Shown here piece by piece: positions 51,218 through 60,018 of a DNA stretch of 64,000 nucleotides. Within the stretch, counting starts at the first letter, position 1. Every line of letters begins with the position of its first letter. The stretch covers positions 124,001 to 188,000 of the forward strand of contig CANHGR010000003.1 in assembly GCA_947460875.1 (NCBI GenBank), written 5' to 3'. A model generated the notes under the pieces. It ran no database searches, was not told the DNA's origin, and saw nothing but the letters and a program-made list of their open reading frames with translations. The DNA comes from Sphingobacteriaceae bacterium. GTDB lineage: Bacteria; Bacteroidota; Bacteroidia; Sphingobacteriales; Sphingobacteriaceae. A program made the position numbers and the translations under genes.

Positions 51218-51955
51218 CTAGTTATTTTTATCGGCATAGCCGAAAACCTTTTGAAGCAGAGCCGAGCTTCTTGAAAAAGTGTTTCCACGCAATTTTAGTT
51301 CTTCTTTTGCAATCTCTACAAAAAGGCCTTCTATTGCCTTTTGCGTAGTATAATCACTCAAATCAGTATTTACCTTTGTTACAAGAGGCACTTTATTATA
51401 ATTGCTCGTCACATCGGTCCAATGCCCACTAGCACCTGCTTTTTCCAAACTAGCCTGAATGATTGGCTTAAATTTATCACGAAGCTGAGAGTAAGTAACA
51501 GTTTTAAAGTACTGAGTTGCAGCATCCTGCTGCCTACTTAACAGGATGTTTGAAGCATCTCTAATGCTCATTTCTTTAATTGCAGTCATAAAAATAGGCT
51601 TAGCTTCTTTCGCGGCATCTTCTGCAGCGCGATTTAAACTTAAAATAAGATCATCGCATAACTTATTCATCCCTAGTCCACGCAAGGTCTTTTCTGCCTT
51701 TTGTGCTTGAGGGGGAAAGAGGATTTTTATTGCATTGTCGCCCATAAAACCATCCAAGGCCGAAAGCCTATCTGACCCGGAAGAAACACCTAGAGAAAGT
51801 GCCTCTTTTAGTCCTTGGCTCATTTCATCAGCGCTGGGAGGTGTACCCGCGATTGCTTTTTTTAACATATTTCCTATATTAACTTGGGCTTTCACGGTTA
51901 CGCAAAACGGGAATAAAACTATAGACAGGGCAGCTAAAAACTTGTTTAATTTCAT
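51218..51955 (-). CDS. DUF4197 domain secreted protein
   Basis: From ATG 51955 about 245 residues with a type I signal (KFLAALSIVLFPFCVTVKAQ). The frame continues 146 codons further upstream but that part is antisense to the sigma-factor gene region and has no signal, so the internal Met is the start. The domain is helical (GLKEALSLGVSSGSDRLSALDGF, KAIEGLFVEIAKEELKLR) and characteristic of DUF4197, of unknown function. It is the intact paralogue of the neighbouring pseudogene and diverges from the sigma-factor gene. Confidence 0.88.
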   Translation of the reverse strand: MKLNKFLAALSIVLFPFCVTVKAQVNIGNMLKKAIAGTPPSADEMSQGLKEALSLGVSSGSDRLSALDGFMGDNAIKILFPPQAQKAEKTLRGLGMNKLCDDLILSLNRAAEDAAKEAKPIFMTAIKEMSIRDASNILLSRQQDAATQYFKTVTYSQLRDKFKPIIQASLEKAGASGHWTDVTSNYNKVPLVTKVNTDLSDYTTQKAIEGLFVEIAKEELKLRGNTFSRSSALLQKVFGYADKNN

Positions 51956-52123
51956 ATAGATCAATTTAATAATTTTTTCCTTTAAATAAGGTGATAAAAA
52001 ATATGGAATCTGCGACGGTCTTGCATCCTCAGAATAAATTAACGAATGATAATTATTTATATTGCGAATACTGAATGAAGAAGAGCTTGAATAGCGATCG
52101 GTTCGGCTTTTAATAAAAAGAAA

Positions 52124-52702
52124 TTGAGATTTATTAAGGAAACTTCCTGCAGAAATTTTGATGATGAACAAGCAATTTTGCTTGAATACCATCAAAGTGG
52201 TAATTTGGAAATTCTTGGGAAACTGTATGCTAACTATATGCCTCTGGTTTTCGGTCTGAGTCTTAAATACCTTCGCGATGAAGCTAAAGCGAAAGATGCA
52301 GTCATGCAGATCTTCGAGCAACTTATCGAAAAGTTGCGGGTACATCAGGTTACAAATTTCAAAAGCTGGCTGTATACGCTCGCTCGTAATCATTGCTTAA
52401 TGACGCTTCGGTCATCTTCAAAGCAGGATTTTGTTGCTTTTGAGGAAAATATTATGGAAATAGATGCATTTGTGCATCTTGATATCGACGAAACGCGCGA
52501 ACGTCAGTTTAGCGTAATGGACAGGTGCTTAGAGACGTTGCCAGATGAGCAGCGCCGAAGTATACAATTGTTTTACCTAGAACAGAAATGTTATAATGAA
52601 GTAGCCGAAATTGCCGGTTACGACTTAAATAAAGTAAAAAGCTATATCCAGAATGGGAAGCGCAATTTGAAAATTTGCATCGAAAAAAACAGTGAAAAGT
52701 AA
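52124..52702 (+). CDS. RNA polymerase sigma factor, ECF-like sigma-70 family
   Basis: A 192-residue regulator. Region 2 (NYMPLVFGLSLKYLRDEAKAKDAVMQIFEQLIEKL, with NFKSWLYTLARNHCL for 2.3-2.4) and region 4 (LPDEQRRSIQLFYLEQKCYNEVAEIAGYDLNKVKSYIQNGKRNL) are clear. The only start giving full region 2 is TTG 52124. It is followed with an 11-nt overlap by a membrane protein that is probably its anti-sigma factor. Divergent from the DUF4197 gene, which may be a target. Confidence 0.9.
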   Translation: MRFIKETSCRNFDDEQAILLEYHQSGNLEILGKLYANYMPLVFGLSLKYLRDEAKAKDAVMQIFEQLIEKLRVHQVTNFKSWLYTLARNHCLMTLRSSSKQDFVAFEENIMEIDAFVHLDIDETRERQFSVMDRCLETLPDEQRRSIQLFYLEQKCYNEVAEIAGYDLNKVKSYIQNGKRNLKICIEKNSEK

Positions 52703-53075
52703 TTTTGATTATATAACGATTAGGAATTACCTGGACGGCAAGCTCGACCATCAATCAATGCATGAAATCGAAAAACGTGCCCTTGATGACCCTTTTTTGT
52801 CTGATGCCTTAGAAGGCTACACCCTTAAAACCCCCGATGAAAAACATTTAAGTATTCTTCAGCGACAGCTGGAACTACATATCGCTTTGCATCAAGAAAA
52901 GAACAATGCCCTTCATTTCAGTTGGCAACGTTTAAGCATTGCCGCTGCCGCCGGGTTAATGTTCATAATAGCGTGTATACTATTTTGGATATACAACTTT
53001 CCGACACAAAAAAAGCCAACATGGATTAAGCCTAGCGTGGAAAATGTTAATCCTAAGCCGCTCAATGGCAAATAA
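52692..53075 (+). CDS. Probable anti-sigma factor, single-pass membrane protein
   Basis: A 127-residue protein beginning at GTG 52692 inside the sigma gene. The N-terminal cytosolic part (IRNYLDGKLDHQSMHEIEKRALDDPFLSDALEGY) resembles the start of Bacteroidota anti-sigma/TonB-like proteins encoded behind sigma factors; one transmembrane helix follows (LSIAAAAGLMFIIACILFWIYNF), then a 25-residue periplasmic tail. Relatives are usually much longer outside the membrane, so this may be a minimal or shortened version. Confidence 0.75.
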   Translation: MKSNFDYITIRNYLDGKLDHQSMHEIEKRALDDPFLSDALEGYTLKTPDEKHLSILQRQLELHIALHQEKNNALHFSWQRLSIAAAAGLMFIIACILFWIYNFPTQKKPTWIKPSVENVNPKPLNGK

Positions 53076-53266
53076 ATAGCGAAGCATTCTCCGAAAACGG
53101 TACGGAGTATTTTGAAATCAGCTGACTTCTCGAATTATAAAAGAAGGGCCTATCTGGACCAACTCAGAGGCTGGAAAGACTAAAACCATACGTCTGGTCG
53201 TTAAATTCTTACGTTTATTTCCTATTAAGCGATACTTCGCGTAAATTCGTTAGATAACCCTTGATT

Positions 53267-55120
53267 ATGTACAAAAGCTTCGTTTTATGTATAGCATCTG
53301 TTTTGCTAATAAGTTGCCAGAATAAATCAGAAACGGATTCAAAAGAAGTAAAAAAAGATTCCCATTCTTTTTCCGACCCCCTAAGGGCTGTCGTTAAACA
53401 CTTGGAATTAGATATAACCGTTGACTTTGAGCAACAATTGATATACGGCAAGGCAGAGTGGACAATAGAAAATAAATCTAAAACTGATGTCATCGTTTTT
53501 GATACCAGGCAATTAAATATCGAAAAGGTAACGCTAGGCGATGATTCTACCGAAGCGAAATTTACACTCGGACAGGACGTAAAATACCTGGGCAGGTCAT
53601 TAACGGTAAGCATCGAACACTCTACTACTAAAGTTTCCATTTGGTACAGCACTTCTAAAGATGCTGCTGCTTTACAGTGGCTAAACCCACAACAAACAGC
53701 CGGCAAGGTTCATCCATTCTTATTTACACAATCACAAGCAATTCTAGCGCGTACTTGGATCCCATGCCAAGACAGTCCGGGCATACGTTTTACATACAAT
53801 TCGAAAGTGACGGTACCTAAGCAATTACTTGCTCTAATGAGCGCCGAGAATCCACAAAAAAAATCGGCCGATGGTAGTTATCAGTTTAGACAGCCCCAAG
53901 CTATACCTTCTTATTTGATGGCATTAACAGTAGGTGATATCGTATTCAAAAAAGTTGATCGCCGTACAGGAGTGTATGCAGAACCCTCTATGGTGAATAA
54001 AGCCGTATGGGAATTCACGGATATGGGCAAAATGGTTGATGCAGCCGAACGGATTTACGGGCCATACCAATGGGGAAGATATGACGTAATGGTTTTGCCG
54101 CCAAGTTTTCCGTTTGGAGGGATGGAAAATCCGATGTTGACCTTTGCCACCCCCACAATTATTGCCGGTGACCGCTCATTGGTCAGCCTTATTGCTCACG
54201 AACTGGCGCATAGCTGGAGCGGCAATCTTGTAACGAACGCAACCTGGAATGATTTCTGGCTAAATGAAGGATTTACCACCTACTTTGAACGCCGTATTGT
54301 AGAAGCTGTATACGGAAAAGACGAAGCAAACATGCAGGATGTTTTAGGCCGGAGAGATTTAAATACTACTATAGAAGACTTGGGATCTCTTAATCCGGAT
54401 ACCCGTCTAAAAACAGATTTTACTAATCGTGATCCGGATGAGGGCGTATCAGACATCGCTTACGAAAAAGGGTATGCATTTTTAAGAACAATCGAAGAGG
54501 CTGTAGGCAGGGCGAAATTTGATCTGTTTCTAAGAGGGTATTTTGATAATCATAAATTTCAATCAACCACAACGGAAGAATTTTTAGCATATCTGGATGA
54601 AAATCTACTGAAGGCGGATACGCAGCTGAAGAATAAAATCCAAATAGACAACTGGGTGTATCAACCGGGTGTACCGTCAAACATACCTAATACGATAGCG
54701 GAAAAATTTGATTTAATTGATTCCTTGATCAAGAACTGGAATACAACAAAAAACCCTATCGGACTCAATCGGAAGATAGTTTCAACCAATCAGAAGTTGT
54801 ATTTTATTAGTAATCTTTCAAAATCTACCACTGCAAATGATATGGCCTTGCTCGACAAAGAATTTGGCTTCACCAAATCAGGAAATGCAGAAATTCAGTG
54901 TGCATGGTATACCCAAGCAGTGACATGTCAATATGAAGCAGCGTTTGCTGCCACTGAAAAATTTTTAATGACTGTTGGACGGCGTAAATTCTTGACGCCA
55001 TTATATGGTGAAATGGCAAAAACGCAGGACGGTAAAAAATGGGCGAAAGAAATATACTTAAAGGCTCGGCCAAACTATCACTCTGTATCTTACAATACGA
55101 TTGATGGAATTCTTAAATAA
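53267..55120 (+). CDS. M1 family aminopeptidase, lipoprotein
   Basis: Zinc aminopeptidase of about 617 residues. ATG 53267 gives a lipobox signal (YKSFVLCIASVLLISC). N-terminal beta domain, then GGMENP (the M1 GxMEN substrate site), zinc motif HExxH in LIAHELAHSWSG with the distal Glu in NEGFTTYFERR, and the C-terminal armadillo-like leukotriene A4 hydrolase domain. The domain order and size match LTA4H-like aminopeptidases common in Bacteroidota. Its stop codon abuts that of the convergent PiT gene with no space. Confidence 0.93.
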   Translation: MYKSFVLCIASVLLISCQNKSETDSKEVKKDSHSFSDPLRAVVKHLELDITVDFEQQLIYGKAEWTIENKSKTDVIVFDTRQLNIEKVTLGDDSTEAKFTLGQDVKYLGRSLTVSIEHSTTKVSIWYSTSKDAAALQWLNPQQTAGKVHPFLFTQSQAILARTWIPCQDSPGIRFTYNSKVTVPKQLLALMSAENPQKKSADGSYQFRQPQAIPSYLMALTVGDIVFKKVDRRTGVYAEPSMVNKAVWEFTDMGKMVDAAERIYGPYQWGRYDVMVLPPSFPFGGMENPMLTFATPTIIAGDRSLVSLIAHELAHSWSGNLVTNATWNDFWLNEGFTTYFERRIVEAVYGKDEANMQDVLGRRDLNTTIEDLGSLNPDTRLKTDFTNRDPDEGVSDIAYEKGYAFLRTIEEAVGRAKFDLFLRGYFDNHKFQSTTTEEFLAYLDENLLKADTQLKNKIQIDNWVYQPGVPSNIPNTIAEKFDLIDSLIKNWNTTKNPIGLNRKIVSTNQKLYFISNLSKSTTANDMALLDKEFGFTKSGNAEIQCAWYTQAVTCQYEAAFAATEKFLMTVGRRKFLTPLYGEMAKTQDGKKWAKEIYLKARPNYHSVSYNTIDGILK

Positions 55121-56419
55121 CTATCCCAAGAAAAGGCTGAAAATATAATATAGAATCGCCGCCAGGAAAGCGGATACAGGAATTGTCAATACCCATGCCC
55201 AAAGAAGATTTACAGTTACGCCCCAACGAACTGCTGATACTCTTTTGGTTAAACCCACACCAATTATTGAGCCTGTAATTGTGTGCGTTGTACTGACAGG
55301 AATTTTTAAATGCTCAGTAAAATACAGCGTCAGCGCTCCTGCCGTTTCTGCAGCAACTCCTTCAAATGGGGTTACTTTAGTGATTTTCGAGCCCATCGTT
55401 TTAACGATCTTCCAACCACCACTTAAGGTACCTGCTGCAATCGCTGTATAACATGCCAAGGGAATCCAGCCAGGCATTTGGCCGCTAATATCTTGGCCAT
55501 TTGGTCCTTTTGAGGGTAAGACTACATGAAGCCAACTCGGCAAGCTTTCCATATTTGTTCCACTGGTATGAATATAAACAACGACCGCTGCCGCTATAAT
55601 TCCCATTACTTTTTGCGAATCATTGCCACCATGCCCCAAACTAAAAGATGCGGAAGACACTAATTGCATCTTTCTAAGCCACGCCGTTGATCGCACCTGA
55701 CTTAGACTACTAAAAATTAAACAGAAAAATGCAATTGTAAGGGTAATAAAGGCCACTAATAGCCATTTTATGTTATGTGGATGAAATGCTACACTCCAAA
55801 AATAAGAGCTAAAACGTGGACTTTTAATTTGGTCATAATACTCCATTTTATCTTCAACAAACCAAATGGTGAAAACAATAACGGCAAGTGTAAATAATTT
55901 AGGCAATAAGCTTTTCTTGGAAGAATATAACAACCAAACGGAAATTGCATAGGAGAAAACTAATCCGATTAGCGGAGCAAAAACAATAAACATGACAATC
56001 ACTAATACCCCTGAAGGCATTTCTCCCGGTTTTCCGACATGATACCAAACAACGGCATCAAAACCTGCATGAGCGATTGCAGCACCGGCAAACCCCCCAA
56101 TTAATGTATGCGAGGAACTGGACGGGATACCTAACCACCACGTTAATAGATTCCAGCAGATCGCTGCAATAACGCCTGCCAGGATAACTACCAAATTTAT
56201 TTCCATTGTATTGGCTGTTTTTGCAACAGTATCTGCAATCCCAAATCCAAACACCCAATAAGCTAAGAAATTAAAAAATGCAGCCCAAAGCACCGCCTGA
56301 AACGGCGTAAGAACTTTTGTAGAAACAACAGTAGCAATCGAGTTGGCAGCATCGTGAAAACCATTGATGTAGTCGAAAACCAATGCTAAAACGATGATAA
56401 CAATCAGTAAAGTAAACAT
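55121..56419 (-). CDS. PiT-family inorganic phosphate transporter
   Basis: Low-affinity phosphate/cation symporter of about 432 residues and ten helices. The two family signatures are visible: YINGFHDAANSIATVVSTKVLTP in the first half and GHGGNDSQKVMGIIAAAVV in the second. VSTTHTITGSIIGVGLTKR is another conserved PiT segment. It follows the DUF47 gene by 18 bp, the usual pairing, and is last in a run that begins with a polyketide synthase. Confidence 0.95.
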   Translation of the reverse strand: MFTLLIVIIVLALVFDYINGFHDAANSIATVVSTKVLTPFQAVLWAAFFNFLAYWVFGFGIADTVAKTANTMEINLVVILAGVIAAICWNLLTWWLGIPSSSSHTLIGGFAGAAIAHAGFDAVVWYHVGKPGEMPSGVLVIVMFIVFAPLIGLVFSYAISVWLLYSSKKSLLPKLFTLAVIVFTIWFVEDKMEYYDQIKSPRFSSYFWSVAFHPHNIKWLLVAFITLTIAFFCLIFSSLSQVRSTAWLRKMQLVSSASFSLGHGGNDSQKVMGIIAAAVVVYIHTSGTNMESLPSWLHVVLPSKGPNGQDISGQMPGWIPLACYTAIAAGTLSGGWKIVKTMGSKITKVTPFEGVAAETAGALTLYFTEHLKIPVSTTHTITGSIIGVGLTKRVSAVRWGVTVNLLWAWVLTIPVSAFLAAILYYIFSLFLG

Positions 56420-56437
56420 ATCGGGCTATCTAATTGA

Positions 56438-57085
56438 TCAGGCGTTTTTAACCAAGATAGATTCTAAAACATTTGCGGCATCTTCGCATCGGTCTGTTGC
56501 AGTTTCGAGTCCGGAAAGCACCTCTTTATATTTGATCAATGCAACTGCGTCCTTTTCAAAATTAAAAAGTTCACCTACTGCTTTATCAAAAACATAATCC
56601 GCTTGGTTTTCAATACTATTAATTCTGATACATGAATCCGCGATGAGGCGTATGTTTTTTAGATTTTTTAACTCATGGATTGCTTTATCCAAAAACTGAC
56701 AAGATTGTAGAATGAGTTCAGAAAGTTCTTTTATCGGATCAGTGATGTTAGTAACGTTATAAAGCTTCATCCTATTGGCCGAACCATGGATGTAATCTGC
56801 AATGTCATCAACTGCACTCGCAAGCCTGTGAATATCTTCGCGATCGAATGGCGTAATAAAGTTTTTGCTTAATTCTAGGTGGATTTGATGAGTAATTTCA
56901 TCGCCCACGTGTTCTAAATGCTCAATCTCTTTGAATAACTTTTCCCGAGCGGGTATATCTTCCGTGTTGACGGCTTCAACAAGCTTTTCTCCTAATTTAA
57001 CTAGATTAGCACTACCCTGTTCAAAAAGCGGGAAGAATTTCTTGTCTTTTGGAACGAAATACTGAAAAATACTGTTTAACGACAT
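56438..57085 (-). CDS. DUF47 (PhoU-like) phosphate transport accessory protein
   Basis: A 215-residue all-helical cytosolic protein. LVEAVNTEDIPAREKLFKEIEHLEHVGDEITHQIHLEL and FDREDIHRLASAVDDIADYIHGSANRM carry the E/DxxxD metal-binding motifs shared by PhoU and DUF47 (Pit accessory) proteins. It probably modulates the PiT transporter encoded just downstream. The 62-bp upstream gap contains a Pho-box-like direct repeat and a -7 box. Confidence 0.92.
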   Translation of the reverse strand: MSLNSIFQYFVPKDKKFFPLFEQGSANLVKLGEKLVEAVNTEDIPAREKLFKEIEHLEHVGDEITHQIHLELSKNFITPFDREDIHRLASAVDDIADYIHGSANRMKLYNVTNITDPIKELSELILQSCQFLDKAIHELKNLKNIRLIADSCIRINSIENQADYVFDKAVGELFNFEKDAVALIKYKEVLSGLETATDRCEDAANVLESILVKNA

Positions 57086-57100
57086 AAGATGGCTTTAAGA

Positions 57101-57134
57101 CAAAACTACCCATCTAATGTTAAGTTAATGTTAA
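57101..57134 (-). promoter_or_regulatory. Pho-box-like direct repeat and -7 box before DUF47-PiT
   Basis: On the minus strand TTAACA (57134-57129), 5 nt, TTAACA (57123-57118) are perfect repeats with an 11-bp period, the architecture of PhoB/PhoP boxes (TTAACA-N5-TTAACA in Bacillus). A degenerate third unit, AACACA, is one period upstream. The repeats end 9 nt before TAGTTTTG (57108-57101), a perfect -7 box, so a bound regulator would sit in the -20 to -40 region. Confidence 0.6.
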
Positions 57135-57147
57135 GTGTTTGTGTTTA

Positions 57148-58182
57148 CTAAAATTGCTGACTCGCTTTCTCTATCGTGAAACCAAACGTAGAACCAATAC
57201 CCTCGGTACTTCTTACAGTGATCGTTTGCTGATGGGCTTCAATGATATGCTTCACAATCGCTAAACCTAATCCTGAGCCACCGACTTCGCGAGATCGACT
57301 TTTTTCCGTCCGGAAAAAACGTTCAAATAATCTTGGAAGTGCTTTTTCTTCTATTCCTATTCCGTCATCAGTCACTTCAACAAGAATTTGATCATGTAGC
57401 TCAAATGTCTTAACGGAAGTATTGCCATTCTCCCGGCCATACTTAAAAGAATTATCAATCAGATTCACAAGAACTTGCCTTATTTTTTCACGATCAGCAT
57501 GCACTAAAGTTGAGGTATCATATTTCTGCTTAAAGGACAGTTGAATGTTGTGTTCTTTGGCGTTCATTTCAAGAGATTCGAAAACCTCTTTAATCAAATC
57601 AGCCAGATCAAACTTTTCATAATTTATTGGAATTTCACCACTTTCAAGTTTTGAAATTGCATCTAAGTCCTTAACCAAAAAATTAAGCCGATCCAGGTTT
57701 CTAGAAACCTTTTCGAGAAAATTCTTCGAAAGTTCCGGGTCTGCCATGCCATCTTCAAGCAGAATATCAACATATCCCTGAAGCGCAAAAAGGGGCGTTT
57801 TAAATTCATGCGAAATATTTGACAGGAACTCCCTTCTAAACTGTTCCTGCTGCTTGAGGTTGTCTATTTCGGTTTTCTTGTCCTTCGCCCATTCTTTAAC
57901 TTCGAGTGCCACGTCGTTAATAGGATCGGCACTAACGTACTCTCCAAGTGCATCTTTAAAATCTTTTCCAAGCTTCAAGTTGTGGATTAACTTATAGATC
58001 AGCTTAATTTTACTGTATACGTAGCGCTCAATCAGATAATAAAAAATGACGTAACTAGTTGCCAATGTAATACCAAAAGTTACTAAAGAAGCATACAAAT
58101 CCTGCTGGAAATAATAATTAAAGATAGATAATGCGAGAGCTACCGCGATTGCATTCAGAAATACTAGAACTGCCAATTTCAT
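57148..58182 (-). CDS. Sensor histidine kinase, PhoR-like
   Basis: A 344-residue membrane kinase with two N-terminal helices (LAVLVFLNAIAVALALSIFNYY; LVTFGITLATSYVIFYYLIERY) and almost no periplasmic loop, a HAMP-like linker, HisKA with ISHEFKTPLFALQGYVDILLEDG, and HATPase_c with NLIDNSFKYG, VTDDGIGIEE and GGSGLGLAIVKHI. This architecture is that of PhoR, and the DUF47-PiT pair follows. No PhoB-type regulator is in the vicinity. The start is 15 bp after the FAD oxidoreductase stop. Confidence 0.88.
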   Translation of the reverse strand: MKLAVLVFLNAIAVALALSIFNYYFQQDLYASLVTFGITLATSYVIFYYLIERYVYSKIKLIYKLIHNLKLGKDFKDALGEYVSADPINDVALEVKEWAKDKKTEIDNLKQQEQFRREFLSNISHEFKTPLFALQGYVDILLEDGMADPELSKNFLEKVSRNLDRLNFLVKDLDAISKLESGEIPINYEKFDLADLIKEVFESLEMNAKEHNIQLSFKQKYDTSTLVHADREKIRQVLVNLIDNSFKYGRENGNTSVKTFELHDQILVEVTDDGIGIEEKALPRLFERFFRTEKSRSREVGGSGLGLAIVKHIIEAHQQTITVRSTEGIGSTFGFTIEKASQQF

Positions 58183-58197
58183 AACGCAATTTAGTAC

Positions 58198-59313
58198 TTA
58201 AAATAATTCGCCGTGTGTTTTACTTATTAAATAATTAGAAAGTCTTTGCGACCGAGACAAGCCTCCCAAGGCAAAGTCCGTGATTTTTTTACTGCCAAAT
58301 ACCCTTTGAATCATTCTTCCGGTGGCTAGCCTGTAGGCGAATTGTTTATGCCAATTTTTCGTATAAATCCATTCTAACTTATTTCTTTGACCGGTGCTTG
58401 AAACATCGGAACATACCAAAATCGCATCAGTAAGTATTTTGGCAGAATGAATAGCAATAGCCATTCCATTTCCACAAAGAGGTGTGATCATTCCTGCAGC
58501 ATCTCCGCAGAAAAGAATATGATCCTGAACTAAAGACTTGTTCTCAAAGGACACCTCATTAATCACCTCTGACTTATCATAGACGAAATCAGAATTCTTA
58601 AAATAGTACTCAATTCGGCGATTCTTAAATAGAATATTTTCTTCCATCGCCGACAAGTCACCATATTTTTTAAGGTGCTTATTTTCTGAAAGATAGCACA
58701 AGCAATACCGATCGGCCTCTATTTTGACTATTCCACAATATCCTCCTTCAAAAATATCAAGCTGTATTCTATCAATGGGAAAATCGGTTCGCACATGATA
58801 TTTTACCCCTAGATACGGACTTCGTTTATGAAAAAATTCACGATCTAGCTTTGCGTCCAGATTTGAGCGCTTTCCAAATGACCCAATCACAAGTTCTGCA
58901 TTGATGATTTGGTTAGGGAGCGTAATTTCAAATTGATTATCCCGAAACGAGACATTTGTAACTTTTTCTCCCAGCATAAAATTAACGCCTTCACGACTAG
59001 CTTTTTGGTATAGAAAATTATCGAGAGCGAATCGACTTAAGCCAAACCCTCCTAGATCTAAGCTGGTTTCAAAAAGTTTACCCGAAACTGAACTTATCGC
59101 TAATTGAGTTATTCGCGAAGGTTCATATATTCCTAAATCAATTTCTAAGGATTTAAGAAAGGGCAATACTTCATTGGAAATATACTCGCCACAAACTCTG
59201 TGAAATGGATAATGTTTTTTTTCAATAAGTGTTACGCGAAAGCCTTTGCGGTTCAAACGAATTGCGCAAATTAATCCTGCAAGTCCCCCGCCAATTATGA
59301 CAATGGCCTTCAT
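58198..59313 (-). CDS. FAD-dependent oxidoreductase (geranylgeranyl reductase/hydroxylase type)
   Basis: A 371-residue flavoprotein. FAD-binding GGGLAGLICAIRL at residues 8-20, the Glu in LIEKKHYPFHRVCGE, and the second FAD site GDAAGMITPLCGNGMAIAI near 275 are typical of p-hydroxybenzoate hydroxylase and geranylgeranyl reductase-like enzymes. It overlaps the methyltransferase gene by 4 nt in an operon with a type III PKS. By analogy with SrsC of Streptomyces griseus it may hydroxylate a resorcinol ring; prenyl-chain reduction is the alternative. Confidence 0.85.
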   Translation of the reverse strand: MKAIVIIGGGLAGLICAIRLNRKGFRVTLIEKKHYPFHRVCGEYISNEVLPFLKSLEIDLGIYEPSRITQLAISSVSGKLFETSLDLGGFGLSRFALDNFLYQKASREGVNFMLGEKVTNVSFRDNQFEITLPNQIINAELVIGSFGKRSNLDAKLDREFFHKRSPYLGVKYHVRTDFPIDRIQLDIFEGGYCGIVKIEADRYCLCYLSENKHLKKYGDLSAMEENILFKNRRIEYYFKNSDFVYDKSEVINEVSFENKSLVQDHILFCGDAAGMITPLCGNGMAIAIHSAKILTDAILVCSDVSSTGQRNKLEWIYTKNWHKQFAYRLATGRMIQRVFGSKKITDFALGGLSRSQRLSNYLISKTHGELF

Positions 59314-60017
59314 TTATTCTGAGAAGAGGGAAGGATAATCTGCCAACGAAATGCCCACATCCAAGTAATCATATAATTATTTATTCCTGCAGCCTGCAAA
59401 AGAGATTCAAGCTCAATTCTTTTAAAACTTCTAAGTACGGAAAGTTTCGAATCATGTTTTACCATTTCTGATCCGGAAAAAATTCGGGTCAATAGGCCGA
59501 TAGAATAATAAGCAAACCAGTGCCTATGAAGATCATTGATGATGACCGCATAAGATGCGCTGTTATTCATTTTTCTAATCAAATCGACCCAAGAATGATC
59601 TTCAAAATGATGTGTAAACAAACTAGAAATAACGATATCGAATTGATTCTCACTCAATTCATCCGTAACAACGTCAGCATGTATATAGTCAATCTCAGGG
59701 TATTGTTTGGAATGTTTTCGAGCATACTCAACTGCCGCAGCAGTAGCGTCCACACCTATAAATTTTAGATTTAATTTGCGTTTTCTCGCCCATTTAGCTA
59801 TTACCCTGAGTGAGTCGCCTCCGCCGCATCCCCAATCACTAATCACCATTCCGTCTTTTAGCGGTAACTTTTTAAAAGCGTCGAAAAAGACAGCATAACC
59901 GCCAAGTCGTTTATTTACAGCTTCAAGCTCGTCCATGATCGGATCGATAATCGAATGATCGAGCGAGAAATCGTCCATCATTTCGTCAAGAGTACTGCGT
60001 CTAGTGAAATCAGGCAT
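59310..60017 (-). CDS. Class I SAM-dependent methyltransferase
   Basis: A 235-residue enzyme from ATG 60017 (PDFTRRSTLDEMMDDF); a GTG three codons upstream is within the end of the PKS gene. Motif I is ISDWGCGGGDSLRV, with acidic loop FIGVDATAAAVEYA and motif near HADVVTDELSENQFDIVISS. The C-terminal half carries NDLHRHWFAYYSIGLLTRI, a segment I associate with the methyltransferases that accompany type III PKSs. The start follows the PKS stop by one base and the end overlaps the FAD gene by 4 nt. Likely O- or C-methylates the PKS product. Confidence 0.85.
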   Translation of the reverse strand: MPDFTRRSTLDEMMDDFSLDHSIIDPIMDELEAVNKRLGGYAVFFDAFKKLPLKDGMVISDWGCGGGDSLRVIAKWARKRKLNLKFIGVDATAAAVEYARKHSKQYPEIDYIHADVVTDELSENQFDIVISSLFTHHFEDHSWVDLIRKMNNSASYAVIINDLHRHWFAYYSIGLLTRIFSGSEMVKHDSKLSVLRSFKRIELESLLQAAGINNYMITWMWAFRWQIILPSSQNK

Positions 60018-60018
60018 G

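Noticed and set aside
51956-52393. N-terminal extension of the DUF4197 frame
   Set aside because: Antisense to the sigma-factor gene and lacks a signal peptide; the internal ATG at 51955 gives a normal signal.
53076-53183. Open 35-codon in-frame continuation after the anti-sigma stop codon
   Set aside because: A run this long is expected by chance about one time in five and the sequence resembles no TonB or sensor domain; not called as stop read-through or truncation.
53215-53706. 163-codon minus-strand frame opposite the M1 aminopeptidase
   Set aside because: Antisense shadow; no signal, domain or promoter.
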